This document shows, one piece after another, positions 36,906 to 44,543 of a stretch of DNA of 64,000 nucleotides; position 1 is the first letter of the stretch, and each line of letters starts with the position of its first letter. A program made the translations under genes and the position numbers. Under the pieces are notes generated by a model. That model ran no database searches. It was not told where the DNA came from and was given only the letters and a program-made list of their open reading frames with translations. Origin of the DNA: Ochrobactrum chromiisoli (GTDB lineage: Bacteria; Pseudomonadota; Alphaproteobacteria; Rhizobiales; Rhizobiaceae); NCBI RefSeq assembly GCF_026241335.1, contig NZ_JAPHAV010000002.1:372001-436000 (forward strand), read 5' to 3'.

Positions 36906-37290
36906 ACAAACAGTGACAGAACGATCTCGTAAAACACAACGCTCCATCACACGACATGATTGACTTATCTCAATCCGCTTTGGGAGTCATGCAGAATTGT
37001 TGCCTTCAACCGACAAATTCCCGGATTTTTGCGACAAGAATCTGCGCGCGCCCGTTATGCAAAAGAACTCTCTAAGTAGGAGCGAGACGAGCATGGGCCG
37101 ACCTATCCATTAACACCTTAGAAAGGATTATGTCGGTGGAGCGCCTTAAAATCAGTGATTTGGTCATGTGGTGAGATGATTGTGATTATAAAATGACCAA
37201 GTCGCGCAAAATCCATGCAATCGACAGGCTAAATTGCACAGCAGCTATGCAAATCTGGCTCTGCAACTTTCGAAGCGAGCAGCCTATATG
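36906..37290. other. intergenic region: gcv promoter side and DUF1127 upstream side
   Basis: No gene recognised. The left end must hold the gcvTHP promoter (minus) and the right end that of the DUF1127 transcript (plus). Short frames here are under 20 codons and have no resemblance to known proteins. Confidence 0.5.
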
Positions 37291-37296
37291 CTGTGG
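37260..37296 (+). promoter_or_regulatory. possible promoter of the DUF1127/hairpin RNA transcript
   Basis: CCTATATG near 37285 resembles an alphaproteobacterial -10 element (RpoH/RpoD type), with CTCTGC about 18 bases upstream as a weak -35. The -35 is poor, so the assignment is tentative. Confidence 0.3.
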
Positions 37297-37333
37297 GCAA
37301 CAAAGAGATTTGATTTTTGACTAGGTGAGAGAA

Positions 37334-37480
37334 ATGAACCTGATCCGCTCGTACAACAACTGGCGCCGTTACCGTAACACTGTAAACGAACTGAGCCGCC
37401 TGAGCCCACGCGAACTGAACGACCTCGGCATTATGCCTTCGGAAATTCCATTCGTTGCACGTAAGGCTGCTGCTCGCTAA
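37334..37480 (+). CDS. DUF1127 small basic protein
   Basis: A 48-aa protein, MNLIRSYNNWRRYRNTVNEL followed by SRLSPRELNDLGIMPSEIPF and VARKAAAR. The aromatic/Arg-rich first helix and the L-S-x-REL-x-DLGI core are the DUF1127 (YjiS-like) family. A GTGAGAG Shine-Dalgarno precedes the ATG. Members in Rhodobacter (CcaF1), Agrobacterium and Brucella relatives bind RNA and affect stress, phosphate or sRNA biology. Here it is directly followed by four hairpins, three with CUCCUCCC loops, the arrangement known for the Rhodobacter DUF1127-CcsR locus. It is too short for most gene callers and easily missed. Confidence 0.9.
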   Translation: MNLIRSYNNWRRYRNTVNELSRLSPRELNDLGIMPSEIPFVARKAAAR

Positions 37481-37511
37481 GAGCGCGCCATCAAAAGGCT
37501 TAAGCCTAATA

Positions 37512-37542
37512 AGAACCGCGACACTTAAAACCACGCGGTTCT
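37512..37542 (+). other. hairpin between the DUF1127 gene and the CUCCUCCC hairpins
   Basis: AGAACCGCG and CGCGGTTCT form a 9-bp stem with a 13-nt loop, followed by AAAGTTTT. It could be a leaky terminator or a processing stem separating the mRNA from the downstream small RNAs. Confidence 0.6.
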
Positions 37543-37557
37543 AAAGTTTTCAGAGTT

Positions 37558-37680
37558 TTCACCGGGGTGTTCCCTCCTCCCATTTTCCTCGGTGATCTCA
37601 AGACCGGACCTCCTCCTCCCATTCCGGTCTTACCCTAAATGACACCTGCCGCTCCTCCCGCGGCGGGTGTTATTTTTTGT
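37558..37680 (+). ncRNA. array of three CUCCUCCC-loop hairpins (Cuckoo / CcsR-like sRNAs)
   Basis: Hairpin A: TCACCGGGG (37559-37567) with CCTCGGTGA (37587-37595), loop with CCCTCCTCCCATT. Hairpin B: AAGACCGGA (37600-37608) with TCCGGTCTT (37623-37631), loop CCTCCTCCTCCCAT. Hairpin C: ACACCTGCCG (37642-37651) with CGGCGGGTGT (37661-37670), loop CTCCTCCCG, followed by TATTTTTTGT as an intrinsic terminator. Repeated anti-Shine-Dalgarno loops directly after a DUF1127 gene are the hallmark of the alphaproteobacterial Cuckoo RNA family. Separate mature RNAs may be cut from a DUF1127 co-transcript. Function, by analogy to Rhodobacter, is in stress response and C1/pyruvate metabolism. Confidence 0.8.
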
Positions 37681-37704
37681 TCAAATGAGCCGCAAACAAG
37701 CAGA

Positions 37705-38094
37705 TTATTTGGCAGCCACGACCTCGATTTCAACCTTGAATTCTTCGCGCGTAAAGCCGGAAACAATCATCAGTGTCGAGGCTGGTGCAGGTTGCGGAAA
37801 CAGACGGTCCCGCACATCCATATAGGCACGCATATAAGCGCGATCCGTCACATAAGCATTGATGCGCACGACATTGGAAAATTCCATACCGCCATCGCGC
37901 AGGATACGGCGGATATTTTCAAAGCAAAGTTCTGCCTGCGCACCTGCATCTTCCGGCACGGAACCATCCGGCGCAATGCCAAGCTGGCCAGAGCAGAATA
38001 CCAGCTCTGCCCCTGCATTTACTTTCACACCATGGCTATAAGCAGCAAAAGGTGCGGCCATATCGGCTGGCAGCAGATGTTTCAAAACAGTCAT
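37705..38094 (-). CDS. RidA/YjgF/RutC-family protein
   Basis: A 129-aa RidA-superfamily protein. GAELVFCSGQLGIAPDGSVPEDAGAQAELCFENIRRIL and NVVRINAYVTDRAYMRAYMDVRDRLFP, then PASTLMIVSGFTREEFKVEIEVVA, follow the family pattern; the canonical RidA Arg of the RVEI box is replaced here by the TLMIVSGF arrangement, so deaminase activity on enamine/imine intermediates is not certain. Clustered with an FAD reductase and facing a RutR-boxed cluster, it may play a RutC-like part in breaking down a pyrimidine-like compound; this is inference. It starts 9 bp after the reductase stop. Confidence 0.85.
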   Translation of the reverse strand: MTVLKHLLPADMAAPFAAYSHGVKVNAGAELVFCSGQLGIAPDGSVPEDAGAQAELCFENIRRILRDGGMEFSNVVRINAYVTDRAYMRAYMDVRDRLFPQPAPASTLMIVSGFTREEFKVEIEVVAAK

Positions 38095-38103
38095 TCTATA
38101 TCC

Positions 38104-39336
38104 TTAAGTCTTTGGCGCTGCTGCGAGCAATTCTTTGAGCCGTGCAGCGCCCGCTGCAATATCGTCTTCAGTGGGGTTGATACCCGCTGCAAGAAGCCGC
38201 CGGGCGATCATGTGATCCGCCGGACGGTTGATGGAATCGACCGCAATCAGCTTGTCGCCCGCGAAATGAAATACCGAGAACGCATTATCTTCGAGGTTGC
38301 CCAACACAATATGACGGTCGGCATCGAATGACAGGCCAGCGGTCTGTAACTTCATGTCACCCTGATCCGACCAGAACCATGCCACATCACGAAAAGGGGT
38401 GCCGCGACCAACAATCGAGCGTGCAACATGCTTGGCTTGATCGGTCGCATTCTGCACTGATTCCAGTCGAACGCGACGACCTGCATGGAAATGCACATAG
38501 CTCACGCAATCGCCAATCGCATAAACATGCTCACTCGACGCACGCATATGCTCATCCACCACGATACCATTATCGACAACAAGTCCGGTGTCGCGTGCAA
38601 GCTCGACATTTGGAACAGCACCCGTACCCAGCACCACCATATCAGCTGGGAAAAGCGTGCCATTGGCTGCTTTTACATCTGTCACGCGGCCGTCTTTGCC
38701 TTCAATGGCCTCAACACCCACACCTGTCAGAAGCGTAATATCCGCAGCACGGCTGCGTGTTTCAACATGCGATGAAATATGTGTGGCAACCGAACGCCCC
38801 AGTACGCGAGGAGCGGCTTCAATCAAGACCGTCTTCTTGCCAAGACCGACTGCGCTATGCGCCATTTCAAGGCCGATAAAGCCACCACCGATAATCACCA
38901 CATTTTCAACACGTGGCATCATCTGGGCAATGCGGCGCGCATCCTCCAAACGGCGTAGCGTGACAACACCACTCAGATCAACGCCCGGCATATCAGGAAT
39001 GCGGGCGCGCGCACCGGTCGCAAAAACCAGCTCCGACCAATTGAGCACCTCGCCGTCATCAAGCGTGACAGTCTTATCCGTCAAAGACACATGCTCAACG
39101 CTGCGCCCAAAAAGCATTTCAATATTATTATCGCGATAAGCGCTCTCCGGGCGCAGCACCAAAATCCCGCTTTCAGGTGCTTTCAGATAAGACTTGGAAA
39201 GCGGCGGCTTGTGATAGGGGATATCCTGCTCATCATTGATCAGGACAATTTCGCCCGCATAGCCTTCCTGTCTCAGACTGATTGCAGCCTGCGAACCTGC
39301 ATGGCCCGCACCAATAATAATGCATCTGTTGTCCAT
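38104..39336 (-). CDS. FAD-dependent ferredoxin reductase-type oxidoreductase
   Basis: A 410-aa pyridine-nucleotide:disulphide-type flavoprotein of the rhodocoxin/putidaredoxin reductase group. The FAD-binding motif IIIGAGHAGSQAAISLRQEG is at the N-terminus, VVIIGGGFIGLEMA near residue 150 binds NAD(P)H, and YAIGDCVSY near residue 280 is the second FAD motif. HKPPLSKSYLK is typical of ferredoxin reductases. The ATG at 39336 has a strong GGAGG upstream; the longer frame has no site. It normally feeds electrons to a ferredoxin-dependent oxygenase, but no oxygenase is in the window. It heads the minus operon with the RidA gene and diverges from the creatininase gene across a RutR-type palindrome. 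Confidence 0.9.
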   Translation of the reverse strand: MDNRCIIIGAGHAGSQAAISLRQEGYAGEIVLINDEQDIPYHKPPLSKSYLKAPESGILVLRPESAYRDNNIEMLFGRSVEHVSLTDKTVTLDDGEVLNWSELVFATGARARIPDMPGVDLSGVVTLRRLEDARRIAQMMPRVENVVIIGGGFIGLEMAHSAVGLGKKTVLIEAAPRVLGRSVATHISSHVETRSRAADITLLTGVGVEAIEGKDGRVTDVKAANGTLFPADMVVLGTGAVPNVELARDTGLVVDNGIVVDEHMRASSEHVYAIGDCVSYVHFHAGRRVRLESVQNATDQAKHVARSIVGRGTPFRDVAWFWSDQGDMKLQTAGLSFDADRHIVLGNLEDNAFSVFHFAGDKLIAVDSINRPADHMIARRLLAAGINPTEDDIAAGAARLKELLAAAPKT

Positions 39337-39451
39337 CGGACCTCCGGGGATTTTCCGCGTATCATAATCATGTGGCGGGCTGTCGCGTGGCGAAATCGTC
39401 ACGGATTCACACCTTAATTGCATGCATCGCTATTTTTTTAAACATTTAGTT

Positions 39452-39465
39452 TGACCGATCGGTCA
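39452..39465. promoter_or_regulatory. RutR-type operator palindrome
   Basis: TGACCGATCGGTCA is a perfect 14-bp palindrome inside TTTGACCGATCGGTCAGA. The E. coli RutR site is TTGACC(A)NN(T)GGTCAA, so both TTGACC half-sites agree except for the last base. It lies in the 181-bp gap between the FAD reductase (minus) and the creatininase-type gene (plus). A RutR-like regulator is encoded at 45586. Confidence 0.7.
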
Positions 39466-39517
39466 GATTGTTTAGTAAAAAGCTTTACCGCCTCCCAAGA
39501 ATGCAGGAGCCACCACC

Positions 39518-40318
39518 TTGAAAAGATATTGGTCTGAGTACACGAGCGAAGCGTTTTCCCGCCTCGAGCGTGAGAAGGTCGTGGCGGTTCTGCCCGTCGG
39601 CGCAATTGAACAGCACGGGCCTCATCTGCCACTGGCGGTGGATGCGGCGATTGTGGATGGCATGGTCAGAGAAACCATTGCCCGCCTGCCCAATGAGAGC
39701 CACGCGCTTTTTCTGCCAACGCAGGCCATCGGCAAAAGCAATGAGCACAGCCTTTACCCCGGCACGCTGACATTCTCGGCAGAGACTCTCATTCGCATGT
39801 GGTGTGAAATTGGCGCCTGCGTTGCCGCAAGCGGCGTTCGCAAAATGGCACTGCTCAACAGCCACGGCGGCCAAATCACCGTCATGGACATTGTGGCGCG
39901 CGAATTGCGTATCAAACACAAGATGATGGTGTTCAGCGTCAACTGGTTTGGCCTCGGAATGCCGGAAGGCGTTTACAGCGAGCACGATCTCAAGCACGGC
40001 ATTCATGCCGGTGACATGGAAACCTCGGTCATGCTCGAATTCCACCCCGATCTGGTGGACATGTCGAAGGCACAGAATTTCCGCACACTGACCGAAACAC
40101 TCGCTTCTGATTACAAGCATCTGTCACTCGGCGGTGGAGCGAAGCCCGCTTGGCAGATACAGGACATCAATCCTTACGGCGCCGCTGGCGATGCTACGCT
40201 CGCATCTGCCGAAAAAGGTCGTAAGACCATCGACTTTGCTGCCGAGCGGCTGGTCGAAGTTCTGGCCGAGATTGAACGAGCGCCGCTCTCGTGGCTTGAT
40301 AACCAACCTGCCTGGTAA
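39518..40318 (+). CDS. creatininase-family amidohydrolase
   Basis: A 266-aa metal-dependent amidohydrolase. VLPVGAIEQHGPHLPLAVDAAI (residues 25-45) supplies Glu31, His33 and Asp42 as expected metal ligands; ALLNSHGGQITVMD and HAGDMETSVMLEF hold the other His and Glu ligands. The family hydrolyses cyclic amides such as creatinine, or acts in riboflavin/F420 and mycofactocin pathways. The start is a TTG at 39518 with GCAGGAG nine bases upstream; no in-frame ATG is plausible nearby. First gene of a seven-gene plus-strand operon with an HMP-type ABC transporter; a cyclic amide or N-heterocycle substrate is inferred. Confidence 0.85.
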   Translation: MKRYWSEYTSEAFSRLEREKVVAVLPVGAIEQHGPHLPLAVDAAIVDGMVRETIARLPNESHALFLPTQAIGKSNEHSLYPGTLTFSAETLIRMWCEIGACVAASGVRKMALLNSHGGQITVMDIVARELRIKHKMMVFSVNWFGLGMPEGVYSEHDLKHGIHAGDMETSVMLEFHPDLVDMSKAQNFRTLTETLASDYKHLSLGGGAKPAWQIQDINPYGAAGDATLASAEKGRKTIDFAAERLVEVLAEIERAPLSWLDNQPAW

Positions 40319-40323
40319 GGACG

Positions 40324-41133
40324 ATGAGCGTGGCCCCCAACTCGCAAACTCCATCTTCCCTGATTGATATAAACAGCGTTTATAAGCAATATGGCACGGG
40401 CGTCATTGCGGTCAGCGATATGTCGCTCAAGATTGAACAAGGTCAATTCGTAAGCTTCCTCGGCCCATCGGGCTGCGGCAAGAGCACAGCGCTGCGCATG
40501 ATCGCGGGCCTTGAATCCATTTCGGCAGGCGACATTCGTGTCAATGGCCATGCACCGGGCAAAGGCCCCATTGGTGCGCAGGACATCGGCTTTGTGTTTC
40601 AGGAACCGACGCTCATGCCGTGGGCCAGCGTTTTCGACAATGTTTATTTGCCGCTGCGTCTTTCCGGCATGTCGCGCAAAGATGCCACGCCGCGCGTCGA
40701 AGAAGTGCTCACACAGGTAGGTCTGTCGCGCTTTGCCGATGCCTATCCGCGTGAGCTTTCGGGCGGCATGAAAATGCGCGTTTCCATTGCCCGTGCACTG
40801 GTCACACGTCCGCGCCTTCTGTTGATGGATGAGCCTTTTGCGGCACTTGATGAAATGACGCGCTTCAAGCTCAACAATGATGTGTTGCGGCTCTGGCAAG
40901 AACACGGCCTGACCGTGATCTTTGTCACGCACAGCGTTTATGAGTCTGTCTATCTCTCAAACCGCGTCATCGTCATGGCTGCACGCCCCGGACGCGTGGT
41001 TGCGGATATTGCGATTGAAGGCAGCTATCCTCGCGCTGAAAATTTCCGCACCACAGAAGCTTACGCAACAGATTGCGCCCGCGTTTCCGATGCACTCACC
41101 GCAACGCTTTCGTCGCAAGACATTGACCACTGA
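40324..41133 (+). CDS. ABC transporter ATP-binding protein, NitT/TauT type
   Basis: A 269-aa ATPase. Walker A GPSGCGKST (47-55), Q-loop FVFQEPTLMPW, signature LSGGMKMRVSIARAL, Walker B LLLMDEPFAALDEMTRF and FVTHSVYESVYLSN are all intact. The type is that of SsuB/TauB/ThiZ importers for sulphonates, nitrate or thiamine-pyrimidine precursors. It begins 5 bp after the creatininase-type gene. Its partners are the permease at 41144 and the THI5/NMT1-type binding protein at 44544. Confidence 0.9.
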   Translation: MSVAPNSQTPSSLIDINSVYKQYGTGVIAVSDMSLKIEQGQFVSFLGPSGCGKSTALRMIAGLESISAGDIRVNGHAPGKGPIGAQDIGFVFQEPTLMPWASVFDNVYLPLRLSGMSRKDATPRVEEVLTQVGLSRFADAYPRELSGGMKMRVSIARALVTRPRLLLMDEPFAALDEMTRFKLNNDVLRLWQEHGLTVIFVTHSVYESVYLSNRVIVMAARPGRVVADIAIEGSYPRAENFRTTEAYATDCARVSDALTATLSSQDIDH

Positions 41134-41143
41134 GGACAGGGAA

Positions 41144-41977
41144 ATGCAAAACCAAACGCCTGTTCTGAATTCCGAACAACACCGCCTCGCCCGTCGTGAA
41201 CGCAATCTGCGCATCATCATGCCAACGCTTGCGATCATCATCGCACTTGGCATCTGGGAAGGTCTGGTGCGCTATTACAATGTGCCGCATTACCTGATCC
41301 CTGCTCCGTCGCTCATCGGCGAGACGCTGATCAAAGACGGGCCATCGCTGATGAACTCCATGTGGTTTACAGTTAAGCTCACGCTGATTTCGCTGCTCTG
41401 CGCGATTGTCGGCGGCGTTCTGCTCGGCATGATCTTCGCACTGTCGCGACCAATCGAAATGGCTTTCTTTCCGTTTGCCGTCATTCTTCAGGTAACGCCG
41501 GTGATTGCCATTGCACCGCTGATCCTGATCTATGTCCGCGATACGTTTTCAGCCCTGCTGATCTGCGCGTGGATTGTGGCTTTCTTCCCGATCCTGTCAA
41601 ACACAGTCATCGGCCTGCGTAGCGCGGATCATAATCTGCGTGATCTATTCAAGCTTTATCGTGCCTCACCATGGCAGCGACTGCGCTATCTGCTTGCGCC
41701 AAGCGCCCTGCCTTATTTTATGGCAGCACTCAAGATCGCTGGTGGGCTCTCGCTGATCGGTGCTGTGGTGGCTGAATTTGTTGCAGGCAGCGCCGGCCAG
41801 AGCACTGGCCTCGCCTCGCGTATTCTGGAATCGAGCTTCCGCAATGAAATTCCGCGCATGTTTGCGGCCCTTTTCCTCGTTTCGCTGCTGGGCATTGTGA
41901 TTTTCCTCATCACAAGCTGGCTGTCGCGCCTTGTGCTGGGACGCTGGCATGAAAGCGAGATTCGTCGTGAGCGCTGA
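41144..41977 (+). CDS. ABC transporter permease, NitT/TauT type
   Basis: A 277-aa inner-membrane permease with six helices. After an N-terminal charged stretch (EQHRLARRERNLR) comes the first helix. The EAA-type loop LRDLFKLYRASPWQRLRYLLAPSALPYF lies near 170-197, as in SsuC/TauC/ThiX proteins. The ATG at 41144 follows GAGGACAGGGAA; an upstream open frame overlaps the ATPase gene and is not used. Forms the channel as a homodimer with the ATPase at 40324. Confidence 0.9.
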   Translation: MQNQTPVLNSEQHRLARRERNLRIIMPTLAIIIALGIWEGLVRYYNVPHYLIPAPSLIGETLIKDGPSLMNSMWFTVKLTLISLLCAIVGGVLLGMIFALSRPIEMAFFPFAVILQVTPVIAIAPLILIYVRDTFSALLICAWIVAFFPILSNTVIGLRSADHNLRDLFKLYRASPWQRLRYLLAPSALPYFMAALKIAGGLSLIGAVVAEFVAGSAGQSTGLASRILESSFRNEIPRMFAALFLVSLLGIVIFLITSWLSRLVLGRWHESEIRRER

Positions 41978-43136
41978 TATGTTGAAAGGCATCGCCATTG
42001 CTGGCCGCAGCGGTCATTACGACATCAGTATCGATGATGGGCGCATTGCATCGCTGACGCCAGCGCAAACAACAGGCGGCGGCTTTGTCACACCGCTTCT
42101 CGCTGATGTGCATGTGCATCTCGACAAGACATTCACCATTGGCCGTATTGCCGAGCGTGGCCGCGCCAAAGTCGAATGTCTGTTCGATGCCATTGATCTG
42201 ATGAATATTGATCGCGAGAGCTGGAATGCCGAAGACATTCGCGCACGCGCCACACGCGGTCTTGAGGCAGCCTATGCGCAAGGCGTTGGCGCCATCCGAA
42301 CCCATGTTGACTGGACAACGCCAGATGTGCCGACCGCGTGGCCAGTGCTGAACGAGCTGCGCGAGGAATGGAAAGACCGCATCGATCTGGAGCTTGCAGC
42401 CCTTATCCATGGCGATCTTGTGCTTGATGCAGGTTCAGCAATTGCTGAGCGCGTGGCAAATGATGGCGGCGTGCTTGGTGCTTTCTTCTATCGCAATGCT
42501 GATCTTGATGCCAAAATCGAAGAAATGTTTCGTTTGGCCATCCGGCATGATCTCAAGCTCGACTTTCACGTCGATGAAGGGCTTGAATTGGAAGCGGATG
42601 GCTTCTCGCTGATTGTTGCTGCAACCAAGCGTTACAAGATGGCGGGCCGCGTTCTTTGCGGTCATGCCTGTTCGCTTTCGCTGCGTTCGCCGGAAGAACT
42701 AAGCCGCATTCTTAATGCTGCCGCGGATGCGGGAACTGCACTCGTGTCGCTACCGACATCCAATCTCTATCTGCAAGACAGGCTTGGCGGAAAGTCGCCA
42801 CGTCTTCGCGGTGTAGCACCGCTGAAAGAAGCGCGTCGCGCGGGCATAGACGCCATGCTTGGCTCCGACAATGTGCGTGACGCTTTCTATCCCTATGGCG
42901 ATTACGATCCGCTTTCGGTTCTGCGTCTGGCAGCACCGGTCTGCCACCTTGAGCCGGATGAATGGCTCGACAGCATCACCACCCTGCCCGCCCGCTTCAT
43001 CGGAAGCGACCGCGTTCAAGAGCTGTTTGAGGGTGGGCGCACAAATTTCATCTGGTATGAAGCCACAGACATTAATGATCTCATCAGCCGTCCGCAGGCG
43101 CGTCGCGTCGTCTGGCGCGATGGTATAAAAATTTAA
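41967..43136 (+). CDS. amidohydrolase, cytosine deaminase-like
   Basis: About 389 aa, metal-dependent hydrolase of the cytosine deaminase/TrzN-AtzF-type TIM-barrel superfamily. HVHLDKTFTIGRI (the HxH metal motif), DFHVDEGLELEADGF, CGHACSLSL and GSDNVRDAFYPYGDYDPL (final catalytic Asp) are visible in order. The family deaminates or hydrolyses N-heterocycles such as cytosine, isoguanine or triazines. The start is uncertain: GTG at 41967, ATG at 41979 or an earlier ATG; all overlap or abut the permease stop. Its place beside a creatininase-type enzyme, an FAD oxidase and an HMP-type transporter supports a heterocyclic substrate. Confidence 0.85.
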   Translation: MSADMLKGIAIAGRSGHYDISIDDGRIASLTPAQTTGGGFVTPLLADVHVHLDKTFTIGRIAERGRAKVECLFDAIDLMNIDRESWNAEDIRARATRGLEAAYAQGVGAIRTHVDWTTPDVPTAWPVLNELREEWKDRIDLELAALIHGDLVLDAGSAIAERVANDGGVLGAFFYRNADLDAKIEEMFRLAIRHDLKLDFHVDEGLELEADGFSLIVAATKRYKMAGRVLCGHACSLSLRSPEELSRILNAAADAGTALVSLPTSNLYLQDRLGGKSPRLRGVAPLKEARRAGIDAMLGSDNVRDAFYPYGDYDPLSVLRLAAPVCHLEPDEWLDSITTLPARFIGSDRVQELFEGGRTNFIWYEATDINDLISRPQARRVVWRDGIKI

Positions 43137-43148
43137 TCGGAGAACCCC

Positions 43149-44528
43149 ATGAATTCTGCCGCACCACAGCGCATCTATGACTGGGCCGCGTTTCGCGCCG
43201 AAATCGAAGGCATCCGCATTTATGACGACCCCAAGCAGGTCGAACTGCGGTCCCGCGATTATTTCTGGTATAGCCCGATCCTGACGGAAGATATCGGCCA
43301 TTATTTGGGCGACCTCGTCGTCATCCCGAAAGATCAGGATGAAGTGCGCCGCGTGGCGGCCGCAGCAGCCAAACTTCGCATTCCAATCACCGTTCGCGGC
43401 GGCGGCACCGGCAATTACGGCCAGTGCGTTCCGCTTGAAGGCGGCGTCATTCTCGATATGACCAAGATCGACCGCATCATCGCAATCGAACCCGGCAAGG
43501 TTCGCATTGAAGGTGGCGCGCGTATTTCACGCCTCGATGATGCCGTGCGTGAAACGGGACAGGAACTGTTGATGTATCCCTCGACCCGGCGCATTGCCAC
43601 CATTGGCGGCTTTTTCTCAGGCGGATCGGGCGGTATCGGCTCCTTGCGTCACGGCATGTTGCGCGATGACGGCAACGTATTTTCTGTGAAGGTTCTCACC
43701 GTTGAACCAGAGCCAAAAATCATCGAACTCAAAGGCCGCGATATCCATAAGGTGCAGCACGCCTATGGCACCAACGGTATCATTCTTGAACTTGAAATCG
43801 GTCTCACCAAAGCGACAGAATGGGTGCATACTGCTGCATTATTCGATACTTATGAGGCAACGCTGAATTTCTGCCTTAAAGCGCTCGAAGACGATCTCGA
43901 CTGTTATCTGCTGACAACGGTCGATCGTCGATTTGCACGTTTCTACACCAAGTTTGGTGATCTTTTCCCGTCCGACAAGGATGCAGTTTTTGCAATGATC
44001 GCGCCGGAAGAAGTGGCGCGTTTCGAACGACTGGCCACAGAGTTTGGCGGTAAGGTTTCCTTCTCGATGACACTGGATGAGTTGCACAAGGCGGGTTTAC
44101 AGCCTGCTTACGAATGCGGCTGGAACCACACCACTCTTCAGGCGCTGAAGGCTGAGCCGGGCTGGACCTATTTGCAGGTGGCCTATCCACGGCCGTTCGA
44201 CGTCGATGTGGTGACACGCCAGATCGAACGCTACGGCGACACTCAATATATGCATCACGAAATGGCGCGCCTGGAAGGCGAAGTGCAGATTTTCGCCCTG
44301 CCGCTTGTGCGCTTTGAAGGCCGTGATGAAATGTACCGCCTGATCGATGAACTCGAACAGGTTGACGGCTGCGATATTTACGATCCTCACGCCTATACCA
44401 TCGAAGATGGTGGCATGAAGGAAATCGACAGCGTGCAGATCGAATTCAAAAAACAGGCGGATCCTTATGGACTGCTTAATCCCGGCAAAACCCGTGGCTG
44501 GACCGCCGACATGGCATTGAAGAATTAA
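43149..44528 (+). CDS. FAD-binding oxidase/dehydrogenase (GlcD/VAO family)
   Basis: A 459-aa flavoprotein. The FAD-binding PCMH domain includes VVIPKDQDEVRRVAAAAAKLRIPITVRGGGTGNYGQCVPLEGGVILDMTKIDRI (about 58-115); TIGGFFSGGSGGIGSLRHGMLRDDGNV near residue 155 is the second FAD-contact stretch. The C-terminal LLNPGKTRGW is the usual end motif. The family oxidises hydroxy acids, aldehydes or amines with oxygen or a quinone. Fourth of the operon, 12 bp after the amidohydrolase gene. Substrate unknown. Confidence 0.88.
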   Translation: MNSAAPQRIYDWAAFRAEIEGIRIYDDPKQVELRSRDYFWYSPILTEDIGHYLGDLVVIPKDQDEVRRVAAAAAKLRIPITVRGGGTGNYGQCVPLEGGVILDMTKIDRIIAIEPGKVRIEGGARISRLDDAVRETGQELLMYPSTRRIATIGGFFSGGSGGIGSLRHGMLRDDGNVFSVKVLTVEPEPKIIELKGRDIHKVQHAYGTNGIILELEIGLTKATEWVHTAALFDTYEATLNFCLKALEDDLDCYLLTTVDRRFARFYTKFGDLFPSDKDAVFAMIAPEEVARFERLATEFGGKVSFSMTLDELHKAGLQPAYECGWNHTTLQALKAEPGWTYLQVAYPRPFDVDVVTRQIERYGDTQYMHHEMARLEGEVQIFALPLVRFEGRDEMYRLIDELEQVDGCDIYDPHAYTIEDGGMKEIDSVQIEFKKQADPYGLLNPGKTRGWTADMALKN

Positions 44529-44543
44529 TCAAGGGGAACCAAA

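Noticed and set aside
35595..36932. 445-residue open frame on the plus strand opposite gcvT and the riboswitch
   Set aside because: It runs through the conserved glycine riboswitch and mirrors gcvT; no protein motif is visible.
37229..37534. 101-residue minus-strand frame around the DUF1127 gene
   Set aside because: Antisense to the 48-aa DUF1127 gene, which has a ribosome binding site and strong family match.
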